A stretch of 11,605 nucleotides of DNA, from NCBI GenBank assembly GCA_040902925.1, contig JBBDWJ010000343.1, positions 1 to 11,605 of the forward strand, in the 5' to 3' direction. This stretch comes from JBBDWJ01 sp040902925. Its GTDB lineage: Bacteria; Acidobacteriota; Terriglobia; Bryobacterales; UBA6623. This document shows, in pieces, positions 1-6,012 of the stretch. Position 1 is the stretch's first letter. Every line of letters starts with the position of its first letter. A program made the translations under genes and the position numbers. A model generated the notes under the pieces. It saw only the letters and a list, made by a program, of their open reading frames with translations, ran no database searches and was not told the origin of the DNA.

Positions 1-51
1 ATCAGCCGAGCACGCAGAGGGCTTGGCATGCTGATTCTGTGCATAAGTCAG

Positions 52-79
52 GTGTCAGCAATGGTTGCAGTGATATCAT
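52..79 (+). promoter_or_regulatory. Possible promoter of the toxin-antitoxin pair, perhaps leaderless
   Basis: A -10-like TATCAT (74-79, five of six consensus bases) lies 16 nt after a weak -35-like GTGTCA (52-57). Transcription from it would start close to the antitoxin ATG at 86, which would give a leaderless mRNA. In keeping with that, no Shine-Dalgarno sequence is visible before the ATG. The -10 overlaps an 8-bp perfect palindrome, TGATATCA (71-78), a plausible site for autorepression by the ribbon-helix-helix antitoxin. Such autorepression is usual in this family, but neither this site nor the promoter is proven. Confidence 0.35.
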
Positions 80-85
80 AAGCCC

Positions 86-334
86 ATGGCCAGCATCACC
101 ATCCGGCGTCTGGACGAAGCCGTGAAGTCGCGCCTGCGGGTGCGCGCGGCGCACCATGGCCGGTCGATGGAGGAAGAGGCCCGCGCGATCCTGAAGCAGG
201 CCGTCGTCGGCGACGACGCGGGCCACGGCAATCTTGCCGCCTCGATTCGCGCCCGGCTTGCCGGACTCGGCGGCGTCGAGATTCCAGTTGTTCCGCGCGA
301 GCCCATCCGGCGGCCTCCCAAACTCGGTAAGTGA
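86..334 (+). CDS. FitA/VapB-type ribbon-helix-helix antitoxin
   Basis: An 82-residue protein that should neutralise the PIN-domain toxin encoded next to it and repress their shared promoter. Residues 3-40 read as a short beta strand (SITIRRLD) followed by two helices (EAVKSRLRVRAAHHGRS, then MEEEARAILKQAV), the layout of FitA-like Arc/MetJ ribbon-helix-helix proteins. The C-terminal tail is Pro/Arg-rich (VPREPIRRPPKL). In FitA the matching tail wraps the toxin and an arginine enters its active site. The length is typical of the family. The stop codon overlaps the toxin start (GTGA, 331-334), so the two are translationally coupled with antitoxin first. The ATG at 86 is the only start that keeps the whole DNA-binding strand. 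No Shine-Dalgarno is seen upstream. Confidence 0.88.
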   Translation: MASITIRRLDEAVKSRLRVRAAHHGRSMEEEARAILKQAVVGDDAGHGNLAASIRARLAGLGGVEIPVVPREPIRRPPKLGK

Positions 335-753
335 TTATCCTGGATACGAATGTTCTGTCGGAACTGTTGAAGCCGTCGCCTTCCCGGACGGTGCTGACGT
401 GGTTTGCCAAACAGCCGCCCTTGCACCTTTTCACCACTACGATCACGCAGGCGGAGATTCTTTACGGTTTGGAGTTGCTGCCGGGAGGTAGGCGCCGCAA
501 TGCGTTGCACACCGCGATTGAAGCGATCTTTGCAGAGGACTTTTCAGGCCGCATCCTGCCTTTCGACAGCGACGCGGCGCGGGCGTTTCCCGGGATAGTG
601 GCGCGCCGGCGTGCTCTGGGGCGTCCCATAGCGCAGTCGGACGCGCAGATCGCGGCGATTGCGAAGGCGCGGAATGCGGCAGTCGGGACGCGCAATACCG
701 CCGACTTCGAACACTGCGGCGTTGCTGTCGTCGATCCCTGGAAAGGTGGCTGA
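331..753 (+). CDS. FitB/VapC-type PIN-domain ribonuclease toxin
   Basis: A 140-residue PIN-domain protein, expected to be a Mg2+-dependent RNase that stops growth when freed from its antitoxin. The four acidic residues of the PIN active site are in their usual places: D5 (IILDTNV), E42 (TQAEILYG), D104 (QSDAQIAAIA) and D125 (RNTADFEHCG). The end VGTRNTADF...GVAVVDPW is characteristic of the FitB branch. Translation starts at a GTG (331) that overlaps the antitoxin stop by 4 nt. With no missing catalytic residue or frameshift, the toxin looks functional. Its RNA target cannot be told from sequence. The flavoprotein ATG lies 35 nt downstream on the same strand and might be reached by read-through. 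Confidence 0.9.
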   Translation: MIILDTNVLSELLKPSPSRTVLTWFAKQPPLHLFTTTITQAEILYGLELLPGGRRRNALHTAIEAIFAEDFSGRILPFDSDAARAFPGIVARRRALGRPIAQSDAQIAAIAKARNAAVGTRNTADFEHCGVAVVDPWKGG

Positions 754-788
754 GCGCCTTCCGTTTCAGCACCGGCCTCTTGAACCCA

Positions 789-1955
789 ATGCAACAAACT
801 TTCGACGTGGTCGTCCTGGGAGGGGGCGCTGCTGGACTCTTCTGCGCCATCGAAGCCGGAAAACGGGGCCGTCGTGTCGCCGTCCTGGAACGGGCCGATC
901 GCATTGGAAAGAAAATTCTTATCTCGGGGGGCGGCCGCTGCAACTTTACGAACTTGCATTGCGGCGCCGAAAATTTCCTTTCCGGCAACCCGCATTTCTG
1001 TAAGTCCGCGCTGGCCCGCTACCAGCCCGCCGACTTTGTGGCGCTCGTCGAGAAGCATGGCATCCGCTACCACGAAAAAACTTTGGGCCAGCTTTTCTGC
1101 GATCACTCGGCGCAACAGATCGTCACTATGCTCGAGCGGGAGTGCGAATCCGCCGGCGTCCAGATTTTCTTGAATGCGACCATTCGAGAGGTCGCCCAGC
1201 CCGCCGGCTTTGTCACCCGCACGCACAACGCGGAGTTCCATTCCGCCGCGCTCGTCGTCGCCACCGGAGGGCTGTCGATTCCCAAAATGGGCGCTACGGG
1301 GTTGGGCTACGAACTCGCCCGGCAGTTCGGCTTGAAGATCCGCGAAACGCGGCCCGCGCTGGCGCCGCTAACTTTCGGCGCCGCCGACCGCAAGCGCTAC
1401 GGCGGCCTGGCGGGAGTGTCCGCCGAGGTCATCGCCTCGCACGGCAAGCAGCGCTTCCGCGAAAACCTGCTGTTCACTCATCGCGGACTGAGCGGCCCGG
1501 CCATTCTCCAAATCTCCTCCTACTGGAAAAAGCCGGACCCCATCCTCATCGACATCGCGCCCGGCAAGGACCTGACGGCGCCGCTGCGCGACGCCAACGC
1601 CCCGCGCAACCTCGTCGCGGCCAAAAACGCCTTCCGCGCAGCCATGTCCAAACGCCTGGCGGATTGCTGGCTCGATGCAAACCAACCGGCCCGATGGACC
1701 AACCAGGGCCTAAGCCGTCTCGAGCACACGGCGCACCATTGGGAAATCTACCCCGAAGGAACCGAAGGCTACGAGAAAGCAGAAGTGACCGCCGGAGGAG
1801 TCAGCACCACCGAGCTATCCGCCAGGACGATGGAGAGCCGCAAAATCCCAGGCTTCTATTTCATAGGAGAAGTTGTCGACGTCACCGGCCAGCTAGGCGG
1901 CTACAACTTTCAATGGGCTTGGGCCTCGGGATTTTGTGCCGGGCAAGCGGTATGA
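789..1955 (+). CDS. BaiN/HI0933-family FAD-dependent oxidoreductase
   Basis: A 388-residue cytoplasmic flavoprotein of the HI0933/YhiN/BaiN family (TIGR00275 type). The N-terminal FAD-binding Rossmann motif is GGGAAG (residues 11-16), with a glutamate at the end of the second strand (VLERADR). The family signature GGGRCNFTN is at 47-55. The second dinucleotide-contact motif VVATGG is at 156-161, GLSGPAILQIS at about 223-233, and the C-terminal FAD-closing segment GEVVDVTGQLGGYNFQWAWASG at about 360-381. Length is normal and the frame is intact. Members reduce unidentified substrates; clostridial BaiN acts in bile-acid dehydroxylation, but nothing here supports that role. The start is either ATG 789 or an in-frame TTG at 780. 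I prefer ATG, though neither has a clear Shine-Dalgarno. There is no metabolic operon partner in the window. Confidence 0.88.
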   Translation: MQQTFDVVVLGGGAAGLFCAIEAGKRGRRVAVLERADRIGKKILISGGGRCNFTNLHCGAENFLSGNPHFCKSALARYQPADFVALVEKHGIRYHEKTLGQLFCDHSAQQIVTMLERECESAGVQIFLNATIREVAQPAGFVTRTHNAEFHSAALVVATGGLSIPKMGATGLGYELARQFGLKIRETRPALAPLTFGAADRKRYGGLAGVSAEVIASHGKQRFRENLLFTHRGLSGPAILQISSYWKKPDPILIDIAPGKDLTAPLRDANAPRNLVAAKNAFRAAMSKRLADCWLDANQPARWTNQGLSRLEHTAHHWEIYPEGTEGYEKAEVTAGGVSTTELSARTMESRKIPGFYFIGEVVDVTGQLGGYNFQWAWASGFCAGQAV

Positions 1956-2001
1956 AGGCGGAAGGACATCCTCAACATAACCGCAGGACTTTCGAAGGCC
2001 G

Positions 2002-2226
2002 GTTTGGGCGGCCTGCATCGACATCGGCGGACGCCACTCGGGCGTGCTGAGCGCCGCGATGAACACTTCTGGCCAAGTCGGCGGCGTCATCAGCCCCATC
2101 CTGCTCGCCTACGTCGTCGCCATCTTCGCCGACTGGGCGATTCCGCTATATGTAATGGCCGGGCTCTATTTGATGGCGGCTATTTCGTGGCTGTTCATTC
2201 GCCCGGATAAACCCTTGGAAGCATGA
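2002..2226 (+). pseudogene. C-terminal remnant of an MFS (ACS-type) transporter
   Basis: An open frame beginning after an in-frame stop at 1978-1980 encodes only the end of a major facilitator transporter. The recognisable stretch is VWAACIDIGGRHSGVLSAAMN, then SGQVGGVISPILLAYVV (a transmembrane helix), then IPLYVMAGLYLMAAISWLF (the last helix), then IRPDKPLEA and a stop. This matches transmembrane helices 11-12 of anion:cation symporter family proteins (hexuronate/galactonate type, normally about 430 residues). The first ten helices are missing, and 46 bases before the recognisable region is the end of the flavoprotein gene. It is therefore a deletion remnant. Short internal starts (GTG 2044) exist, but a two-helix product would not be a transporter. 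Confidence 0.75.
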
Positions 2227-2235
2227 CCGGCCAGT

Positions 2236-3213
2236 TCACTCGACGGCTCTGCGCCACTCCAGCGCCGATCCGTTTTGCAGAACAAGGGCCTCGCCTTCGG
2301 CTCCTATCAAGGTGTATTTCCCGGCACTCTGAATATCAACGCAACTACCGTCATAGAGTTGCAGGCGGCACATGGGTGACGTCGGATGCCGCTTTATATA
2401 GACAACGTTGTCGGATGTGACGGCGGCTGCAAACGGGGGCAGCAACTCCTCGTCCGGCACGGATACCCGCCGCAAGATCTCGCCTTCCGGCGTGAGCTCG
2501 ATCACTTGGCCGCAAAATCCCGAAAGCACGATGATGCGATCGCGCGAGGCGAGCAACTCCGGCCGCCCTCCTCGTATGCCGAGGGCCGGGTGCTGCGGTG
2601 CTGGGCAGCCAAAACTAGAGCGCGGCAGGAACTCACCCAAGACCTTCCCGTCCAGCGCGAACTGTCGCAATGTGGCGTGGTCCGCGCTCGGGTCAAAGCG
2701 GCGCAAGTGGTCCAACTCCCAGCCAAGGATCCAGAGCGTACCGTCGGGGCCGAACGTTGCCCTTTGCCCTTCGAAGGGTTGTATCCGAACCGGTGGAGAC
2801 ACTTTGCCGGAGGGCGCGATATGAGCAAAGAAGTAGGCCGGCTGGCCCGAACTGTCGTTCGCAACTCCCACGACGGCGACATCCCCATCGCGCGAGACAG
2901 CCATGTCCAGAAGCGACACCCTGGTAGCCTGAGGCGGCCACACTCTGGCCTCGTAGATCTTCCGGCCGTTGGAATCGTAAACGTGGACATTCGCTCTTGG
3001 GTCGCGATAATCGAGATGACCCCACACAGACACCATCCGTCCATGAATCCACCTGGGAATGGCCATGCCCGCCGCAATTTCAGCAGGGAACGAAACGGAC
3101 TTCTCTGGGAAAGAGAACTCGAGATCTTCGGCTGGGCAGACAGGAACGAGGGCAGAGAGAAAACTTAGCGTGACCAGGAACACAAGACAGCGGAGACTCT
3201 TTAGTTCCGTCAT
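2236..3213 (-). CDS. Secreted beta-propeller-like protein of unknown function
   Basis: A 325-residue protein with a clear signal peptide: K5/R8, a hydrophobic core (LVFLVTLSFLSALV), and likely cleavage after CPA at residue 28. The mature part has short repeated turns of the kind found in NHL/six-bladed propellers: AVSRDGDVAVVG (about 105-116), FGPDGTLWILG (about 154-164), LTPEGEIL (about 240-247) and AEGEALVLQNG near the end. The only four cysteines after the signal are at 203, 234, 282 and 291, consistent with two disulfides in an exported protein. I chose ATG 3213 because AGGAAGG lies 6 nt upstream; an in-frame TTG at 3231 would put that site inside the gene. No catalytic motif is recognised. 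Its end converges on the MFS remnant with only 9 bases between them. Confidence 0.72.
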   Translation of the reverse strand: MTELKSLRCLVFLVTLSFLSALVPVCPAEDLEFSFPEKSVSFPAEIAAGMAIPRWIHGRMVSVWGHLDYRDPRANVHVYDSNGRKIYEARVWPPQATRVSLLDMAVSRDGDVAVVGVANDSSGQPAYFFAHIAPSGKVSPPVRIQPFEGQRATFGPDGTLWILGWELDHLRRFDPSADHATLRQFALDGKVLGEFLPRSSFGCPAPQHPALGIRGGRPELLASRDRIIVLSGFCGQVIELTPEGEILRRVSVPDEELLPPFAAAVTSDNVVYIKRHPTSPMCRLQLYDGSCVDIQSAGKYTLIGAEGEALVLQNGSALEWRRAVE

Positions 3214-3300
3214 TGTGGCCTTCCTATCCAAAGCAGACCGTTGGGAAATGCACAGTCTTCGTGCTTCAAGTTTACCTCATGGATGTTGCCACGGGCCCGA

Positions 3301-3306
3301 ATTATA
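3301..3306 (-). promoter_or_regulatory. Possible -10 element for the secreted propeller-like gene
   Basis: A perfect TATAAT hexamer on the minus strand, 87 nt before the ATG at 3213. The nearest -35-like hexamer, TTGCAA (3327-3332), is 20 nt away, longer than the ideal 17, so the promoter call is tentative. The rest of the 302-base divergent gap (3214-3515) holds a small GCCGC/GCGGC hairpin at 3360-3372 and nothing else I can assign. No convincing promoter for the plus-strand gene at 3516 was found. Confidence 0.35.
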
Positions 3307-3515
3307 AAACATTTACCCGATAATGCTTGCAACCGCACGAAGCCGCACTCGGGACGACAGCCGCGGAGCGGCAACATTTCTTGAATGTCCCCGCCGGATG
3401 ACCGCTTTTGGGACGGATAATCCCGAACGTGAAACAGTCAAGTTTGCTGTGGGGCGATAATTGCTCCCGGGAATGACTCTTTAGAACTGGCGTCTCGATT
3501 GCTTTGGGCTCGATC

Positions 3516-3955
3516 ATGACCCGACCAACCCTCTTCGCCCTTGTTGCCGTGGCGGGACTGCTCCCTTGCTTGCTTGGGGCCCAAACGAAAACCTACACTC
3601 TCGACTCCGCCGATGGACTGGCGCTCAACGAAGTGACGGCGGAGGCCGCAACACTCGATGGCAAGCGCGGCGTGCGGCTAACGGTTTCTCCGCAAGCTGC
3701 GGCCCGCATGCAGAAGATGACACAACAGGAAACCGCCGCCAATCCCGTCGAGCCGTTGGCGATTCTTAGCGGCGTCAACTTTTCGAGCGGCGTCATCGAG
3801 GCAGAAATCGCGGGCGCGGCGGCCGCGGGCGCGTTCGGCGGCGCTCGAGGCTTCGTCGGCATCGCGTTCCGCGTTCAGGAGGACAGAAAGACCTACGACG
3901 CTTTCTATTTGCGTCCCACCAACGGGCGTGCCGAGGACCAGGAGCGCCGCAACCA
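3516..3955 (+). pseudogene. Secreted lectin/LamG-like protein, 3' end lost
   Basis: The frame starts at ATG 3516 with a signal peptide (MTRPTLFALVAVAGLLPCLLGAQ, cleaved after about residue 22). It continues through a beta-rich domain: GVNFSSGVIEAEIAG, then GFVGIAFRVQEDRKTYDAFYLRPTNGRAED, then QERRNH (residue 147). The FYLRPTNGRAxDQxRRNH stretch is typical of concanavalin-A/LamG-like exported proteins of Acidobacteria, which normally carry on for roughly another 70-90 residues. Here homology stops after the His codon at 3953-3955. The frame then runs through 42 nonsense codons, antisense to nothing and out of frame with a transposase fragment, to a stop at 4080-4082. I therefore call it a gene truncated by a rearrangement. 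Its original ligand is unknown. Confidence 0.7.
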
Positions 3956-4120
3956 TTTAAAGGCACCTACGTTAGCGTTGAGCCGTTCCATCTGTTCCGC
4001 TACCTGGACGAACAATCGTTCCGCTACAACGAACGCCAGCACACCGACGCCGAGCGGTTCGCGAAGGTTCTGTGCTCCATAGGCGGGAAGCGTCTGACCT
4101 ATGAGCAGGTGAGGGGGTAG
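3956..4120 (+). mobile_element. IS1595-family transposase, C-terminal fragment
   Basis: In the frame beginning TTT AAA GGC at 3956, the sequence reads FKGTYVSVEPFHLFRYLDEQ, then SFRYNERQHTDAERFAKVLC, then SIGGKRLTYEQVRG and a stop at 4118-4120. This is the characteristic end of ISXO2-like (IS1595 family) DDE transposases, including the final catalytic-domain helices and the GKRLTY terminus. The catalytic acidic residues, the zinc-binding N-terminus and the left inverted repeat are all missing, so the fragment cannot transpose. It abuts the truncated secreted gene with no intervening sequence. It is too short to stand out as an ORF and lies out of frame with the longer ORF that covers it. Confidence 0.75.
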
Positions 4121-4125
4121 CTCGG

Positions 4126-4278
4126 ATGTCAAAGCAACACGACAAGGCCGAGGAAGAAAGAAAGCCGGACGAACGGCCACCAAAGCCACCGGGGTATCGA
4201 AAATTCGAGAAACTTCTTAAGCGGGTGGTCAAAGCACCTCCTCAGAAGGCGCGCTCATCGCAGCCCGCAAATGGTTGA
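4126..4278 (+). CDS. Small charged protein coupled to the IS1595 transposase
   Basis: A 50-residue ORF starting 5 nt after the transposase stop. A strong Shine-Dalgarno, GAGGGGG (4111-4117), overlaps the end of the transposase frame and sits 8 nt before the ATG. The product is hydrophilic: MSKQHDKAEEERKPDERP, then a basic segment GYRKFEKLLKRVVKAPPQKA and a short tail. From memory, IS1595-type elements often carry such a small basic ORF with a KFEkLlkrvvk-like core next to the transposase, but its function is unknown. The position, ribosome-binding site and amino-acid pattern support a real passenger gene. Its 3' end overlaps the doubtful minus-strand ORF at 4229-4462. Confidence 0.5.
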   Translation: MSKQHDKAEEERKPDERPPKPPGYRKFEKLLKRVVKAPPQKARSSQPANG

Positions 4279-4462
4279 TAATGTCCTGTAGCCCTGAATG
4301 GATCAGCATAGCCTCAGTGCAGATGGCGACAAGGCAGAACGCAACCACAAGGACGGACTTGCGACCGGATTCGGCTCCGAAGCAAGCCAACAGAACCAAG
4401 CGGAAGCAGGCAATCGCGACAATAAGCAGACCAAGAATAAGCGAGAAATGCCGCTTGGGCAA
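4229..4462 (-). CDS. Doubtful two-helix membrane protein ORF
   Basis: A 77-residue minus-strand ORF with a TTG start. It has two hydrophobic segments: ILGLLIVAIACFRLVLLACF (about residues 9-28) and a second (about 36-55) running VLVVAFCLVAICTEAML. These are followed by an amphipathic tail ending SAPSEEVL. The two-helix hairpin layout argues for coding. Against it are a non-ATG start, no visible Shine-Dalgarno, overlap with the 3' end of the small ORF at 4126-4278, and a start only 2 nt from the divergent gene at 4465, which leaves no room for separate promoters. It may be chance. No family is recognised. Confidence 0.25.
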   Translation of the reverse strand: MPKRHFSLILGLLIVAIACFRLVLLACFGAESGRKSVLVVAFCLVAICTEAMLIHSGLQDIINHLRAAMSAPSEEVL

Positions 4463-4464
4463 CG

Positions 4465-5277
4465 ATGGAATGGAAGCAAACCACCCTTGGAAATAAACTG
4501 AACGTTATCATCGCGGCTGTCATTTGTGCCGCTACCATTGTCAACGTCGCAGCCTTGATTATTCAACTTTCTGAGCAGGATAAGCAAGTAGAATCCCTGA
4601 CGAATGCGATCACGACAGGTATTCAAGAAGCCAAAGCTACTGCCGAAACCGCCCTGAAGGACAACCGGGAGAGCCTGAGCACATCCATGAAGGCCCTGCA
4701 CGAGTCCGCGCAGTCTAGCTTGAATGCCTCTATCGAGCAAAGCCGAACAGCACTCGCAGCGAGTATCGCAGCTTCCCAATTGGATCAGCGGGCATGGGTT
4801 ACGGTTAACAGGATCGAGCTGAAAGAAGAACTGAGCGAGGGCAAGGAATTTGTTGTCTTCTTCTACTCTCAGAACACTGGGCAGACCCCGGCCATCGATT
4901 ACGCCGCTGGATCTCGCTTGTATTTGCTTCCACAAGAGCCACCAGTGGAGAGATTTGGATTCTCCGATGAACCCGCTGGTAGTCATCCGATCATCGGGCC
5001 AAGTGGTGGTATCGTGGATGGCAGAAGCAGGCCGTGGACTCCGGCTGCAACAGCAATCAGGGGTTACGTAGCTGGAATCAATAGGCTCTACCTTCGTGCA
5101 TTCGTCAGTTACCGAGACGTGTTCGGAGTGCCACATTGGACGGCTATCTGTGCGTTCCATAACTACCAATCCCCGCTCGGGGAGTGGCTTTCCTGCGCAG
5201 AGGGGAACAGGGTTGATGCAAACACAGACCCCGAAGATCCACCAATACCTCCAGATATGCTCAGTGACCGTCCATAG
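4465..5277 (+). CDS. Membrane-anchored coiled-coil accessory protein, unknown function
   Basis: A 270-residue protein. Residues 13-34 form one transmembrane helix (NVIIAAVICAATIVNVAALII). Residues 37-105 are an Ala/Ser/Gln/Glu-rich coiled coil. A globular domain follows from about 108: LDQRAWVTVNRIEL, FYSQNTGQTPAIDYAAG, a proline-rich turn, then RAFVSYRDVFGVPHWTAICAF and an acidic, proline-rich tail. The D-Q-R-x-W-V ... N-T-G-x-T-P-A ... Y-x-D-x-F-G pattern is one I know from uncharacterised proteins scattered through accessory regions of many bacteria; no biochemical role can be given. Lower GC than the neighbours and a position beside a transposase fragment suggest horizontal transfer. ATG 4465 is the only sensible start because the helix begins 12 residues in. 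No clear Shine-Dalgarno is seen. Confidence 0.7.
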   Translation: MEWKQTTLGNKLNVIIAAVICAATIVNVAALIIQLSEQDKQVESLTNAITTGIQEAKATAETALKDNRESLSTSMKALHESAQSSLNASIEQSRTALAASIAASQLDQRAWVTVNRIELKEELSEGKEFVVFFYSQNTGQTPAIDYAAGSRLYLLPQEPPVERFGFSDEPAGSHPIIGPSGGIVDGRSRPWTPAATAIRGYVAGINRLYLRAFVSYRDVFGVPHWTAICAFHNYQSPLGEWLSCAEGNRVDANTDPEDPPIPPDMLSDRP

Positions 5278-5290
5278 TAGTGTGAGTCTC

Positions 5291-5953
5291 GTGATTTGTT
5301 GCCAGAACATCGAGTTTCAACTCGGCGGAGGCGGCTTCGGCACGATCGGTGATGAGACGGGGTCCGTCGTTGCGCCTTCCACGATGCCAAAAACCAAGCG
5401 CGAGAAGGATCTGGAAGCGGAACGCAAAACCGTCACGGATAAAGACAAGAAGAAAGCTATGGACCGCGAGCTGAACGATCTGCGAAGCGTCCGCACGCGC
5501 CACGATACGCGCCTCAAAGCGGAAGCGGCGCAGGCCGAGGAAGCCCGCAAGACGCGAGTCCGGATGCAGGCGCTCGATGGCGGCTCGCGTTTTAATCTTT
5601 GGTTCGCCAACGGCGTCCCCGCCGAGATGTTGGATGCCGAAAATATCCGCGAAGCGCTTGCGGAATACGTGGAGTTCCCAGGGTCTGCCGTTCCAGCCGC
5701 GGTTGGCGTGGCCGGCGTAGACCCAAGGACCGGCCCTCCGGCGCGAGGCCTGCCATCCGTTCAGCCGGCGGGCCTGCGAAAAGGCATGACTGTCGACGAA
5801 GTGGCCGCCTTGCTGGGCGAACCGGCGTCCTGCACCGAGCGGGCTGAGGGGACGCTCAAAGTAGCGACGTGCCTATATCAGCTCAGCGAGGCTCGCGCCG
5901 AAGGCCAGTTTGTGGATGGCGTTTTGCTCCGCTATTCCATTACGTCGCAGTAA
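5291..5953 (+). pseudogene. 5'-truncated exported protein with coiled coil and possible BamE-like C-terminus
   Basis: Coding similarity of the acidobacterial secreted-protein kind starts at about 5309 with IEFQLGGGGFGTIGDET. A highly charged coiled coil follows (KTKREKDLEAERK, KAMDRELNDLRSVRTRHDTR, LKAEAAQAEEARKTR), then an alanine-rich linker. The last 60 residues (LRKGMTVDEVAALLGEPAS, CLYQLSEARAEG, FVDGVLLRYS) resemble the SmpA/BamE-type fold. There is no signal peptide. The frame is open upstream into the 3' end of the preceding gene, but that part is non-homologous overlap. Possible starts are GTG 5291 or ATG 5384, neither with a Shine-Dalgarno. I infer that the original 5' end was lost at the junction near 5300. 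It could still be a functional cytoplasmic protein if restarted at 5384. Confidence 0.55.
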
Positions 5954-5962
5954 ATCAGACGG

Positions 5963-5992
5963 AAAAGGGCGCCCCCACCGAGGAGGCGCCCT
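5963..5992 (-). terminator. Rho-independent terminator of the Oar-like receptor gene
   Basis: A perfect 8-bp inverted repeat, AGGGCGCC (5966-5973) and GGCGCCCT (5985-5992), has an 11-nt loop. On the minus strand the stem is followed by four U residues (5966-5963), the layout of an intrinsic terminator for the gene ending at 6013. The convergent plus-strand gene ends at 5953. It would be served by the same hairpin but without a U-tract. Confidence 0.7.
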
Positions 5993-6012
5993 GGACTCCG
6001 CCGCGGAAGTGG

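Noticed and set aside
462..2050. Long ORFs opposite or out of frame with the toxin and flavoprotein genes (minus 462-1241, plus 1142-2050)
   Set aside because: Both overlap genes with clear catalytic motifs. The plus-strand one is dominated by Arg/Pro/Ala, typical of a shifted frame in GC-rich DNA.
2386..3168. Plus-strand 260-codon ORF across the secreted propeller gene
   Set aside because: The minus-strand frame has a signal peptide and an ideal ribosome-binding site. The plus-strand frame has neither, and no recognisable domain.
4303..5310. Minus-strand 335-codon ORF opposite the accessory membrane protein
   Set aside because: It is antisense to the 4465-5277 gene, whose helix, coiled coil and domain make sense. 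The antisense product is rich in Cys, Trp and His with no pattern.
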